The notes beneath the pieces are model-generated. The model searched no databases. It saw only the letters and a list, made by a program, of their open reading frames with translations, and was not told the DNA's origin. Both the position numbers and the translations under genes were made by a program. A stretch of 64,000 nt of DNA from an uncultured Bacteroidales bacterium (GTDB taxonomy: Bacteria > Bacteroidota > Bacteroidia > Bacteroidales > CAIWKO01), in the NCBI GenBank assembly GCA_903913285.1, contig CAIWKO010000023.1, positions 1-64,000 on the forward strand, read 5' to 3'. Positions within the stretch are counted from its first letter, which is position 1. Every line of letters starts with the position of its first letter. Shown here in pieces: positions 47,382-55,388 of this stretch.

Positions 47382-49172
47382 ATGTCTGTAAAACGAACAT
47401 TTGATTTATTGCAACAGTACCAAGAACTTTTTCCTGAAAAAGAAGATGCACTTGTCGGCAAAGAAAAAGGTAAATGGGTACAATATTCATCTAAAGATTA
47501 CATCAATTATTCCAATTGGGTTAGTTATGGATTACTTTCAATGGGTGTAAAAAAAGGTGATATTATTGCAACTATTTCCAATAATAGGCCAGAATGGAAT
47601 TTTGTTGATATGGGATTAGCTCAAATTGGTGCTATACACCTTCCCATTTTTGCTACCCTGATTAAAGAAGGTTTCGAACAAATCTTATCACATTCTGATG
47701 CCAAAATAGTTTTTGTATCTGACCTGTCTTTATTTAATATTATTTCTTCACTTAAACCATCATTGGGAAAACTTACTGCAATTTATAATTTTAATGATGA
47801 TGCGGAAATTGCAAGCTGGAAAGAAGTTGTAGAATTGGGGAAAGCAAGTAAAGATAAATACCGCAAGGAAGTGGAACAAATAAAATCTGGAATTAGTGAA
47901 TTAGATTGGGTTACATTACTCTATACATCAGGAACAACTGCCGATTCGAAAGGAGTTATGTTGTCGCATCAGAATCTAATTTCTAATGCAAAAGCTGCAG
48001 CGGGAGTATTCCAGCTAAAGCCGATTCACAAATATTTGTGTATTTTGCCACTATGTCATGTTGGCGAACGTATGGCAAATTATCAAACTCAATTTTCAGG
48101 GTGCAGCATCTATTATGCAGAAAATGTTGGTACTATTGCAAGAGATTTACAGGAAATTAAACCAGATGGTTTTGGTGCTGTGCCAAGGATATTAGAAAAA
48201 GTATTTCAGCGAATACTTATAAAAGGTGAAGCTTTGACGGGCATAAAACGCTCATTGTTTTTCTGGGCATTAAAACTTGGTTTGAAGTTTGAAACGAGCA
48301 ATAAAAACGGTTTCTTTTATTCATTACAACTCAAAATTGCCGATGTTATTATTTTTAAAAAATGGCGTCAGGCATTGGGTGGAAATGTGAAATTTATCGG
48401 TGTCGGTGGTGCAGCATTGTCATCCAAACTTGAAAAAGTATTTTGGGCTGCTGGCATAAAGTTATTAAATATGTATGGATTAACCGAAACTTCCCCAATA
48501 ATTACAATTAATCGTTTATCACCGCCACTTTTAAAATTGGGAACCGTGGGAGTTTTGATTGATAATGTTCAACTGAAGATTGCGGATGATGGCGAAATAC
48601 TTTGCAAAGGACCAAATGTAATGCTGGGTTATTATAAAGATAACGCTAACACAGCAAATGCTATTGACGCTGATGGCTGGTTTCATACTGGCGATGTTGG
48701 CACACTCGTAGAAAATACGTTTTTAAAAATTACTGATCGGAAAAAAGAAATATTCAAACTTTCAAATGGCAAGTTCATTACTCCTCAATACATTGAAAAT
48801 ATATTAAACGAATCAGCATTTATTGAACAAACTATGGTAATTGGCGAAGGTGAAAAATATGCCAGCGCCTTAATTTCTCCTAACTTTGAAGCCCTAAAAA
48901 AATGGTGTTCTGAGAAAGGAATTGACACAAGAATTGTATCTGAAATTATAAATAATTCTGAAGTAATTAATCATTATAAGCTTGAAATTGAAGATATTAA
49001 TCAATTACTTGAGACTCATCAAAAGTTGAAACGTTTTCGTTTGGTTACAGAAGAATGGACTCCTGCTTCAGGAGAGTTATCTCCAACACTAAAGTTAAAA
49101 AGACGGGTGATTATAGAAAAATACCAATCTTTAATTCAAGAGATTTTTTATCAATCTAATACTATAAATTAA
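47382..49172 (+). CDS. Long-chain acyl-CoA synthetase / fatty acyl-AMP ligase family
   Basis: 596 residues, ANL superfamily, FAA1-like. The A3 motif reads LLYTSGTTADSKGVMLSH (about 183-200), with Ala-Asp-Ser where most members have Gly-x-Pro. Also visible are MYGLTETSP (about 365), DGWFHTGDVG (about 428) and DRKKEIFKLSNGKFI with the hinge and C-domain, and the C-terminal SPTLKLKRRVI catalytic-Lys region. It activates a fatty acid as acyl-AMP and usually acyl-CoA. Six bases after the PPTase stop, so it is in the polyketide operon. It may activate a starter acid or re-activate the acid freed by the thioesterase. Confidence 0.9.
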   Translation: MSVKRTFDLLQQYQELFPEKEDALVGKEKGKWVQYSSKDYINYSNWVSYGLLSMGVKKGDIIATISNNRPEWNFVDMGLAQIGAIHLPIFATLIKEGFEQILSHSDAKIVFVSDLSLFNIISSLKPSLGKLTAIYNFNDDAEIASWKEVVELGKASKDKYRKEVEQIKSGISELDWVTLLYTSGTTADSKGVMLSHQNLISNAKAAAGVFQLKPIHKYLCILPLCHVGERMANYQTQFSGCSIYYAENVGTIARDLQEIKPDGFGAVPRILEKVFQRILIKGEALTGIKRSLFFWALKLGLKFETSNKNGFFYSLQLKIADVIIFKKWRQALGGNVKFIGVGGAALSSKLEKVFWAAGIKLLNMYGLTETSPIITINRLSPPLLKLGTVGVLIDNVQLKIADDGEILCKGPNVMLGYYKDNANTANAIDADGWFHTGDVGTLVENTFLKITDRKKEIFKLSNGKFITPQYIENILNESAFIEQTMVIGEGEKYASALISPNFEALKKWCSEKGIDTRIVSEIINNSEVINHYKLEIEDINQLLETHQKLKRFRLVTEEWTPASGELSPTLKLKRRVIIEKYQSLIQEIFYQSNTIN

Positions 49173-49192
49173 TCATAATCTGTTCAAAAAAT

Positions 49193-50371
49193 ATGAAGCA
49201 AAATGATATATGCCTGATTGAAGTTACAGACAAAAAAACAGAGATTTCTTTTTTAAATGTAGCTCGGGTAATTTATAAAAATGATAAGAACTGGGTTTGT
49301 CCTTTAGACAACGATATTAAGAATGTTTTTAATCCTTTAAAAAATAATTATTACAAACATGGCGAAGCTATTCGTTGGGTGTTAAAAAACAAATCAGGTT
49401 CATTAATTGGCAGAATCGCAGCATTTATAGATTATAATTCCACTAGAACTACTGATGAACCCATTGGTGGATGTGGATTTTTCGAGTGCATCAATAATCA
49501 AGAAGCTGCCAACTTTCTTTTCGATACTGCAAAATCATGGTTAACAGAAAAAGGCATGAAGGGTATGGATGGTCCGATCAATTTTGGCGAAACCGATAAA
49601 TATTGGGGATTATTGGTTGGAGGTTTTACACAACCCGCTGTAGAAGTAGCTTATAATCCACCTTATTATCAGCTACTTTTTGAGAATTATGGATTTAAGG
49701 TTTATTTTAACCAAGAAGGATTTCATTACGATCTTAAAAAAGAAATACCAGAACGTTTTTGGAAAATTGCTGCATGGGTTGCCAAAAAACCTGAGTATAA
49801 ATTTGTTCATTTCAGTTATAAAGAAATAGAAAAACAAGTAAAAGACTTTACAGAGGTTTTTAATGGAGCGTGGCAAGATTTTAAGAAAGATTTTGAACCT
49901 CTTCAATCCGTTTATGTTATGAACTTTTTAATTAAAGCCAAAGTAGTTATTGAAGAAAAGTTTATATGGATAGCCTATCAAAACGAAAAACCTGTTGCAA
50001 TTTATTTGATGGTTCCCGATGTGAATATTATTTTTAAAGATTTTAATGGAAAATTGAATCTATGGAATAAACTGAAATTAGTTTATAGAGTAAAAACAAA
50101 ACAACTGACTAGAGCCAAAGGTATTTTAATGGGGATAATTCCAAAATATCAAGGTTTAGGAATCGAATCAGCTTTTATTTACCAACTTCATGGGGTTTTT
50201 AAAGAAATGCCGCATTATACCGAACTTGAGTTTTCATGGGTAGGAGACTTTAATCCCATTATGCGCAAATTGTGGACTGCTATTGGTGCTGAGCCAGCTA
50301 AGCATTATATCACGTATCGATACTTATTTAATCGAGATGCAGAATTTAAAAGATATCCGATTCCGGAATAA
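49193..50371 (+). CDS. GNAT-like N-acyltransferase
   Basis: 392 residues. The C-terminal half has the acyl-CoA-binding signature of GNAT enzymes, PKYQGLGIESAF with Q320-G321-L322-G323, and the strand pattern of the fold. The N-terminal half (FLNVARVIYKNDKNWVCPLDND, GGCGFFECINNQE, GMDGPINFGETDKYWGLLV) matches a type seen in Bacteroidota hypothetical GNAT proteins. It is the last gene of the operon, 20 bp after the ligase. It could transfer the synthase-derived acyl group from CoA to an amine acceptor (inference from context). Confidence 0.8.
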   Translation: MKQNDICLIEVTDKKTEISFLNVARVIYKNDKNWVCPLDNDIKNVFNPLKNNYYKHGEAIRWVLKNKSGSLIGRIAAFIDYNSTRTTDEPIGGCGFFECINNQEAANFLFDTAKSWLTEKGMKGMDGPINFGETDKYWGLLVGGFTQPAVEVAYNPPYYQLLFENYGFKVYFNQEGFHYDLKKEIPERFWKIAAWVAKKPEYKFVHFSYKEIEKQVKDFTEVFNGAWQDFKKDFEPLQSVYVMNFLIKAKVVIEEKFIWIAYQNEKPVAIYLMVPDVNIIFKDFNGKLNLWNKLKLVYRVKTKQLTRAKGILMGIIPKYQGLGIESAFIYQLHGVFKEMPHYTELEFSWVGDFNPIMRKLWTAIGAEPAKHYITYRYLFNRDAEFKRYPIPE

Positions 50372-50440
50372 AACAATTTTATTAATGGTATTTGGAGAAT
50401 TATTCTAAGTTATTAATTTAAATTTTATTTCAATTAGGCA

Positions 50441-52264
50441 ATGCTGAAAAACAAGACCTCCCTAACCCAAAAACTATTCGGCTTCTATTTCGCCCTTAGC
50501 CTCATCACCATATTTATCCTGAGCCTCTACTCGTATCAAACCTCGAAAAACGCCCTCATTTCCCGCACCTTCGATCAGCTCAACTCCGTCAAATTCGAAA
50601 AAGAGCGCAACCTCGAAAACTATTTCATAGAGCGCATCGACGAGGTCAACCAAATAAGCCACTTCGAAAACTGGGCCACCTTCGTCGAACAATCCAACCT
50701 GTTCAGCCCGGGCACCGCCGCCGAACATCAGCTCAAAACCCTCATCATAAACGAATACAAGCAAAAAATAAGCAAACACTTTGGCGGAAAAGTAAACTAC
50801 AAGCGCATCGTGGTCGAAACCCGCAACCTCGATTGCATCATTCAGCTCGAAGACAGCCTCTGCGAAACCGACATCACCCTGGTGCCCAAAAGCCAAACCG
50901 AATTTGCGTCCCAATTTGCCGAAATAACCAAAGCCGGCCATGTAAGCATAGTCGAAGACCTCAAAAATAAAAAGATCTACCTCGGAAGCCCGATAAAAAA
51001 CTACAGTTCGGCCCTCAAACCCGAAGCATTGCTGCTCGAAATCGACATGGAACCCATCAACTCTATTATGTATAACACCAACGTGCTCAATGGGCTGGGG
51101 AAGACGGGCGAAGCCTACGTGGTGGGCCGCGATAAAATAATGAAGACCTCATCACGCTTCAGGAGCAACTCCATAAACAAACTGGAGGTGAAGACCACGG
51201 CAGTAGAAAAAGCCTTTGACAACGTTACCGGCACCGGTCAGTATCACGACTATCGCGACATGGTGGTGTTGGGCTCCTACGGCAAAATAAACATCCCCGG
51301 CCTCGACTGGGTGATACTCGTTGAAATAGATCTCGAAGAAGCCATGATACCGATATACACGCTTCGCAACAGTATCATCATACTAAGCCTGCTGATATCG
51401 CTCATCATTTTCGGTATCGTTTATTTCATCTCGCTGCGCGTAACGGCTCCCATCATCAAACTCAAACATGCCGCCGAATCCATCTCGCAAGGCAAGTTCG
51501 ATGTCAACCTGGTGAACACCTCAACCGATGAAATCGGCGACCTAACGCGGGCCTTCAACCAAATGGCATCAAAAATAAAGATGCAAACCGAAGAAATACA
51601 AATCGAAAAAGCAAAACGCATCACCTCTGTCATCGACGGGCAGGAACAGGAGCGGCAGCGCCTCTCGCGCGAGCTGCACGACGGCCTCGGTCAGCGAATA
51701 CTTGCCGTGAAGATGAAACTGGAGCGTGCCGAAAAAGCCACTCCCGACCTCAAGATGAACATAATTGAAGATGCCAAAAATCTGTTGATCACCGTTTCTA
51801 AAGAAGTGGTGAACATGTCGGAAAACCTGATGCCTCCGGTATTAAATCAATTCGGGCTTATCAGTGCCATCGAAAACCTGTGTGAAGAAGTGAGAGCCGG
51901 CAACGATATTGCGGTCAAATTTAGCTTTAACGATATACCCGACAAATGCGACGATAACAGCAAGATATATCTCTACCGTATCATACAGGAAGCACTCAAC
52001 AACATAATAAAACATGCCGCTGCCACCAAAGTTGACATAGAGTTCAACTACGAGAACGATACCATCAAACTGCTTATCCGCGATAACGGTAAGGGTTTTG
52101 ATACCGACCTGAAACGCAAAACGGGCAACGGCATCTATAACATGCGCGACCGGGCCGAGATACTGGGTGGGTCGTTTGCATTGAGTTCGATGCCCGGCGA
52201 AGGAACCGTAATCATAGTGATATTAAAAATCAATCAGGAACAAAGTGTGCGAATTAATTCTTAA
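50441..52264 (+). CDS. Sensor histidine kinase, NarL/LuxR-partner (HisKA_3) type
   Basis: 607 residues. Membrane segment 1 (about 11-30), a periplasmic sensor region of about 275 residues that looks like a dCache fold, membrane segment 2 (about 308-330), HAMP (about 331-385), HisKA_3 dimerisation region with phospho-accepting His413 in RLSRELHDGLGQR, and HATPase_c with IIQEALNNIIKHA and DNGKGFD. Paired with the response regulator 27 bp downstream. The coding strand is C-rich at the start, in marked contrast to the AT-rich polyketide operon that ends 70 bp upstream. The ligand is unknown; downstream ammonium-channel genes suggest a nitrogen signal. Confidence 0.92.
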   Translation: MLKNKTSLTQKLFGFYFALSLITIFILSLYSYQTSKNALISRTFDQLNSVKFEKERNLENYFIERIDEVNQISHFENWATFVEQSNLFSPGTAAEHQLKTLIINEYKQKISKHFGGKVNYKRIVVETRNLDCIIQLEDSLCETDITLVPKSQTEFASQFAEITKAGHVSIVEDLKNKKIYLGSPIKNYSSALKPEALLLEIDMEPINSIMYNTNVLNGLGKTGEAYVVGRDKIMKTSSRFRSNSINKLEVKTTAVEKAFDNVTGTGQYHDYRDMVVLGSYGKINIPGLDWVILVEIDLEEAMIPIYTLRNSIIILSLLISLIIFGIVYFISLRVTAPIIKLKHAAESISQGKFDVNLVNTSTDEIGDLTRAFNQMASKIKMQTEEIQIEKAKRITSVIDGQEQERQRLSRELHDGLGQRILAVKMKLERAEKATPDLKMNIIEDAKNLLITVSKEVVNMSENLMPPVLNQFGLISAIENLCEEVRAGNDIAVKFSFNDIPDKCDDNSKIYLYRIIQEALNNIIKHAAATKVDIEFNYENDTIKLLIRDNGKGFDTDLKRKTGNGIYNMRDRAEILGGSFALSSMPGEGTVIIVILKINQEQSVRINS

Positions 52265-52291
52265 TTTTATCCGGTTAAAACATTAATCCTT

Positions 52292-52954
52292 GTGAAAAAC
52301 ATCAGTATAATTTTGGCCGACGACCATCAGATATTCCGCGATGGCATAAAATCGCTGCTTTCGGACGAAGAGAACCTGGAAGTGATAGCCGAAGCCTCGA
52401 ACGGCGACGAACTCCTCAGCTTGCTTAAAGTAAACAAACCCGACGTGCTGGTGTTGGATATCAGCATGCCGAAAACATCGGGAATCGAGTTGGCAAAAAT
52501 CATTTCGGAGCAATATCCCGAGGTTAACATTTTGATCTTATCGATGCATAAGAACGAAGATTTTGTGGTGAATGCCATGATAAACGGAGCCAAAGGCTAT
52601 CTGCCCAAAGATACCTCGCGCAAAGAACTGCTTGAAGCCATCAACACCATTGCTCATGGCGACGAATATCTGGGCAAGCTGATATCGTCGAATATCCTGA
52701 AAAGTTATATTAAGAAATCGCGCTTCGGATTTGAGCGCATCGATAAAGACGAAACTCTGACCAACCGCGAAAAAGAGATCATAGAGCAAGTGGGAGCGGG
52801 GCTGTCGAACAAAGAAATTGCTGATAAACTGTTTATCAGTGTTCGCACGGTTGACAGCCATAAAAACCATATCATGAGCAAGCTGAAAATAAAATCGACA
52901 GCCGAACTCATCATCTACGGCATTAAAAACAAGATCATTGAGATCTCAGAATAA
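52292..52954 (+). CDS. Response regulator, NarL/LuxR (FixJ) family
   Basis: 220 residues starting at GTG 52292. The receiver domain has the acidic pair in ILADDHQIFRDG, phospho-acceptor Asp56 in LVLDISMP and Lys in YLPKDTSRKEL. The C-terminal helix-turn-helix has TNREKEIIEQVGAGLSNKEIADKLFISVRTVDSHKNHI. It should bind DNA as a dimer when phosphorylated by the kinase upstream. The inverted repeats at 52973-53088, directly after its stop, are the obvious candidate targets. Confidence 0.94.
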   Translation: MKNISIILADDHQIFRDGIKSLLSDEENLEVIAEASNGDELLSLLKVNKPDVLVLDISMPKTSGIELAKIISEQYPEVNILILSMHKNEDFVVNAMINGAKGYLPKDTSRKELLEAINTIAHGDEYLGKLISSNILKSYIKKSRFGFERIDKDETLTNREKEIIEQVGAGLSNKEIADKLFISVRTVDSHKNHIMSKLKIKSTAELIIYGIKNKIIEISE

Positions 52955-52972
52955 ATTTCCTTTCTTGTAAAA

Positions 52973-53088
52973 TAGGTAAATTACCTAATCTTAGGTATTT
53001 GTTTTAATAGAAATTACGCTAAAACCATTATTGGCGGCTTTTAGGGTATAAAATACCTTTACCACCTGAAATATTCATAGGTTAGGTA
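52973..53088 (+). promoter_or_regulatory. Cluster of TAGGTA/TACCTA half-sites (candidate NarL-type operator)
   Basis: TAGGTAA-A-TTACCTA at 52973-52987 is a perfect inverted repeat. It overlaps TACCTAA-TC-TTAGGTA at 52982-52997, a perfect 7-2-7 inverted repeat whose halves differ from the E. coli NarL heptamer TACYYMT only at the last base. Further elements are GGTAT-AAA-ATACC at 53045-53057 and TTAGGTA at 53082-53088, seven bases before the porin ATG. Confidence 0.6.
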
Positions 53089-53094
53089 TTTTAT

Positions 53095-53922
53095 ATGAAG
53101 CGTGTATTATCTGTATTCTTATTGCTGGCTGTATTAATCAGTGCCCGAAATGTTTCGGCTCAGGAAAAAAAATGTAATATTCCATTTAAATTAAATGTTG
53201 GCGCCGATCTGATGAGCCGCTATATATGGCGCGGAACAGATTACGGGAGTTCGCCGAGCATACAGCCCACACTTTCGTTCAATTTAGGCGGTTTTGAGAT
53301 GGGTTATTGGGGTGCAGTGGCCATCACATCGAACTATCTGGAATCGGACCTTTATCTGAAATATACTTTAAAAGGTTTTTCGGTTTGCCTGACTGATTAT
53401 TATATTCCTGCTTTGGCTTCGGGCATCAACGACACACGATATTCGTTCTGCAAATCGCCGAACCATATCGATTTTGATACTACAACCGGCACCAACCTGA
53501 CAAAATATACCTCTCACACGTATGAAGCCATGTTGTGCTACAAAGGGCCTGAAAAATTTCCCATTAGCGTGATGGTTGGAACATATATTTACGGAAACGA
53601 CAAGACCCCGACAGATACTGTTTTTACGGATTCGAAGCTGATCAAATCGGTTAATTATAAGAACTGCTATTCTACTTATATTGAATTAGGGTATTCGTTT
53701 GCTGTGAAGCAGTTTAATTTCGATGTTTTTGCCGGGGCTTCGCCTTTTGCAAGCGCCTACACCAGTCCGGCCTATAAAAAGGGTTTTGCAGTGGTGAATA
53801 CCGGAATAACAGGGTACAGAAATATTAAGATTTCAGAACATTTTAGTCTGCCGGTTAAGGCTTCGGCCATATTTAATCCACAGTCGTCGAGTTTTTATTT
53901 TGTTTTTGGTTTTACATTATAA
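53095..53922 (+). CDS. TorF-like outer membrane porin
   Basis: 275 residues with signal peptide (MKRVLSVFLLLAVLISARNVSAQ). The mature start LNVGADLMSRYIWRGTDYG followed by SIQPTLSFN and alternating aromatic strands is typical of the TorF-family putative outer membrane channel. The C-terminus ends in an aromatic-rich strand (SSFYFVFGFTL), as expected for a beta-barrel. It lies 33 bp before the Amt gene and after the two-component system, suggesting uptake of the same small nitrogen compound across the outer membrane. Confidence 0.8.
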   Translation: MKRVLSVFLLLAVLISARNVSAQEKKCNIPFKLNVGADLMSRYIWRGTDYGSSPSIQPTLSFNLGGFEMGYWGAVAITSNYLESDLYLKYTLKGFSVCLTDYYIPALASGINDTRYSFCKSPNHIDFDTTTGTNLTKYTSHTYEAMLCYKGPEKFPISVMVGTYIYGNDKTPTDTVFTDSKLIKSVNYKNCYSTYIELGYSFAVKQFNFDVFAGASPFASAYTSPAYKKGFAVVNTGITGYRNIKISEHFSLPVKASAIFNPQSSSFYFVFGFTL

Positions 53923-53943
53923 TTTTTATTATTCACTTAATTT

Positions 53944-53948
53944 AGGAG
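53944..53948 (+). promoter_or_regulatory. Shine-Dalgarno before amt
   Basis: AGGAG in TTTAGGAGAT, seven bases before the ATG at 53956, noticeable because most genes here lack one. Confidence 0.5.
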
Positions 53949-53955
53949 ATTTATT

Positions 53956-55170
53956 ATGGATACAGGTTCAACAGGTTTTATGCTTCTTGCATGTAGCCTG
54001 GTAATGTTAATGACGCCGGGTCTGGCCTTTTTCTATGGCGGTCTGGCAACCAAGAGGAACATTCTTGGTATTATGATCCAAAGTTTTGCTTCGCTCGGAT
54101 GGACCACCGTTTTGTGGGTTATCTTCGGATACTCATTGTGTTTTAGCGGTGGCGCAGGCGGAATTATCGGAAACTTTGATAAATTTATGTTGCACGGGGT
54201 TGGCATGGATTCGATGTATACAAACGGGAAAATACCCGAGTTCGTATTTATTGCCTACCAGATGATGTTTGCTATTATCACACCTGCTCTTATCACAGGC
54301 GCTTTTGCAAACCGTGTAACTTTTAAATCGTACATGATCTTCTTAACGTTCTGGCAGATCCTGGTATATTATCCGTTCGTCCACATGATTTGGGGCGGTG
54401 GTTTATTAGCTGAATGGGGAGTTATCGATTTCGCAGGTGGTATTGTTGTTCATGCAACAGCAGGTTTTGCTGCTCTCGCCTCGGTATTTTATGTTGGTGC
54501 CCGTGTTGAAAAAAACAACACACCTAACAGTATTCCTTTGGTTGCTATCGGCAGCGGACTATTATGGTTCGGATGGTATGGTTTCAATTGCGGCAGCGAA
54601 GTTGCCGTCGACCATATAACTTCACTGGCCTTTTTAAATACCGATATCGCGGCATCTTTTGCCACGGTGACGTGGGTAATTATTGAATGGATACATGCGA
54701 AGAAACCGAAGTTCCTGGGCTTGTTAACCGGCTCAATTGCCGGATTGGCGACAATAACCCCCTGTGCGGGCTTCATACCTTTGTGGGCTTCACCTTTAGT
54801 GGGGATCGCGGCCGGAGGAGTTTGTTATCTGGCTGTTCAGTTCAAGAACAAACGGAAATGGGACGATGCACTCGATGTATGGGGTGTCCACGGTGTTGGC
54901 GGATTTTTAGGATGTATTTTATTAGGTGTATTTGCTTCAAAGGTTATCAACCCTTCAGGCGCTGATGGTTTGATTTCCGGTACATCAAGTTTCTTCCTGA
55001 AAGAAACCGTGGCAGTGGTTATTGCTTCGGCTTATGCTTTCATCTTTACCTATATCATGCTTATTTTAATTAACCTGATAACTCCGGTAAGGGTATCTGA
55101 AGAAACTGAAAAACTTGGTCTTGATATGGGTCAGCATGGTGAAACAGCCTACGACGAAGGCACTTTGTAA
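53956..55170 (+). CDS. amt: Ammonium transporter (Amt family)
   Basis: 404 residues with about eleven membrane segments. Characteristic pieces: LLACSLVMLMTPGLAFFYGGL at the N-terminus, the pore phenylalanine region FIAYQMMFAIITPALITGAFA, the first pore His in FAGGIVVHATAGFAALA and the second in DVWGVHGVGGFLG. It conducts NH3/NH4+ through the inner membrane. No glnK/glnB gene accompanies it, which is unusual, and regulation may come from the adjacent two-component system. A terminator follows at 55186-55224. Confidence 0.95.
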   Translation: MDTGSTGFMLLACSLVMLMTPGLAFFYGGLATKRNILGIMIQSFASLGWTTVLWVIFGYSLCFSGGAGGIIGNFDKFMLHGVGMDSMYTNGKIPEFVFIAYQMMFAIITPALITGAFANRVTFKSYMIFLTFWQILVYYPFVHMIWGGGLLAEWGVIDFAGGIVVHATAGFAALASVFYVGARVEKNNTPNSIPLVAIGSGLLWFGWYGFNCGSEVAVDHITSLAFLNTDIAASFATVTWVIIEWIHAKKPKFLGLLTGSIAGLATITPCAGFIPLWASPLVGIAAGGVCYLAVQFKNKRKWDDALDVWGVHGVGGFLGCILLGVFASKVINPSGADGLISGTSSFFLKETVAVVIASAYAFIFTYIMLILINLITPVRVSEETEKLGLDMGQHGETAYDEGTL

Positions 55171-55185
55171 ATGTAATATCTTCTC

Positions 55186-55224
55186 AACGAAAACCCTGTT
55201 TTAAAATAGGGTTTTCGTTTTTCT
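55186..55224 (+). terminator. Rho-independent terminator after amt
   Basis: Perfect 12-bp stem AACGAAAACCCT / AGGGTTTTCGTT with a 10-base loop, followed by TTTCTTATTTT. Confidence 0.85.
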
Positions 55225-55343
55225 TATTTTCTAAAATTATCACGAAAGCAAATTGCTAAGTGAATTAATGAATTTTTTTACGTAGAAACTTTATAGTATT
55301 TTGCGTAAAATTGCTATTTATTTTTTTGAATTATTTAAAAGAA

Positions 55344-55351
55344 TATTTTTG
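55344..55351 (+). promoter_or_regulatory. Candidate -7 element of the Rh-type gene (TATTTTTG)
   Basis: TAnnTTTG 37 bp before the ATG at 55389. The nearest TTTG (55325-55328) gives only a 15-bp spacer. Confidence 0.45.
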
Positions 55352-55388
55352 TTGAGCGAATTCATTTATCCACTTAATAATTTGTTTT

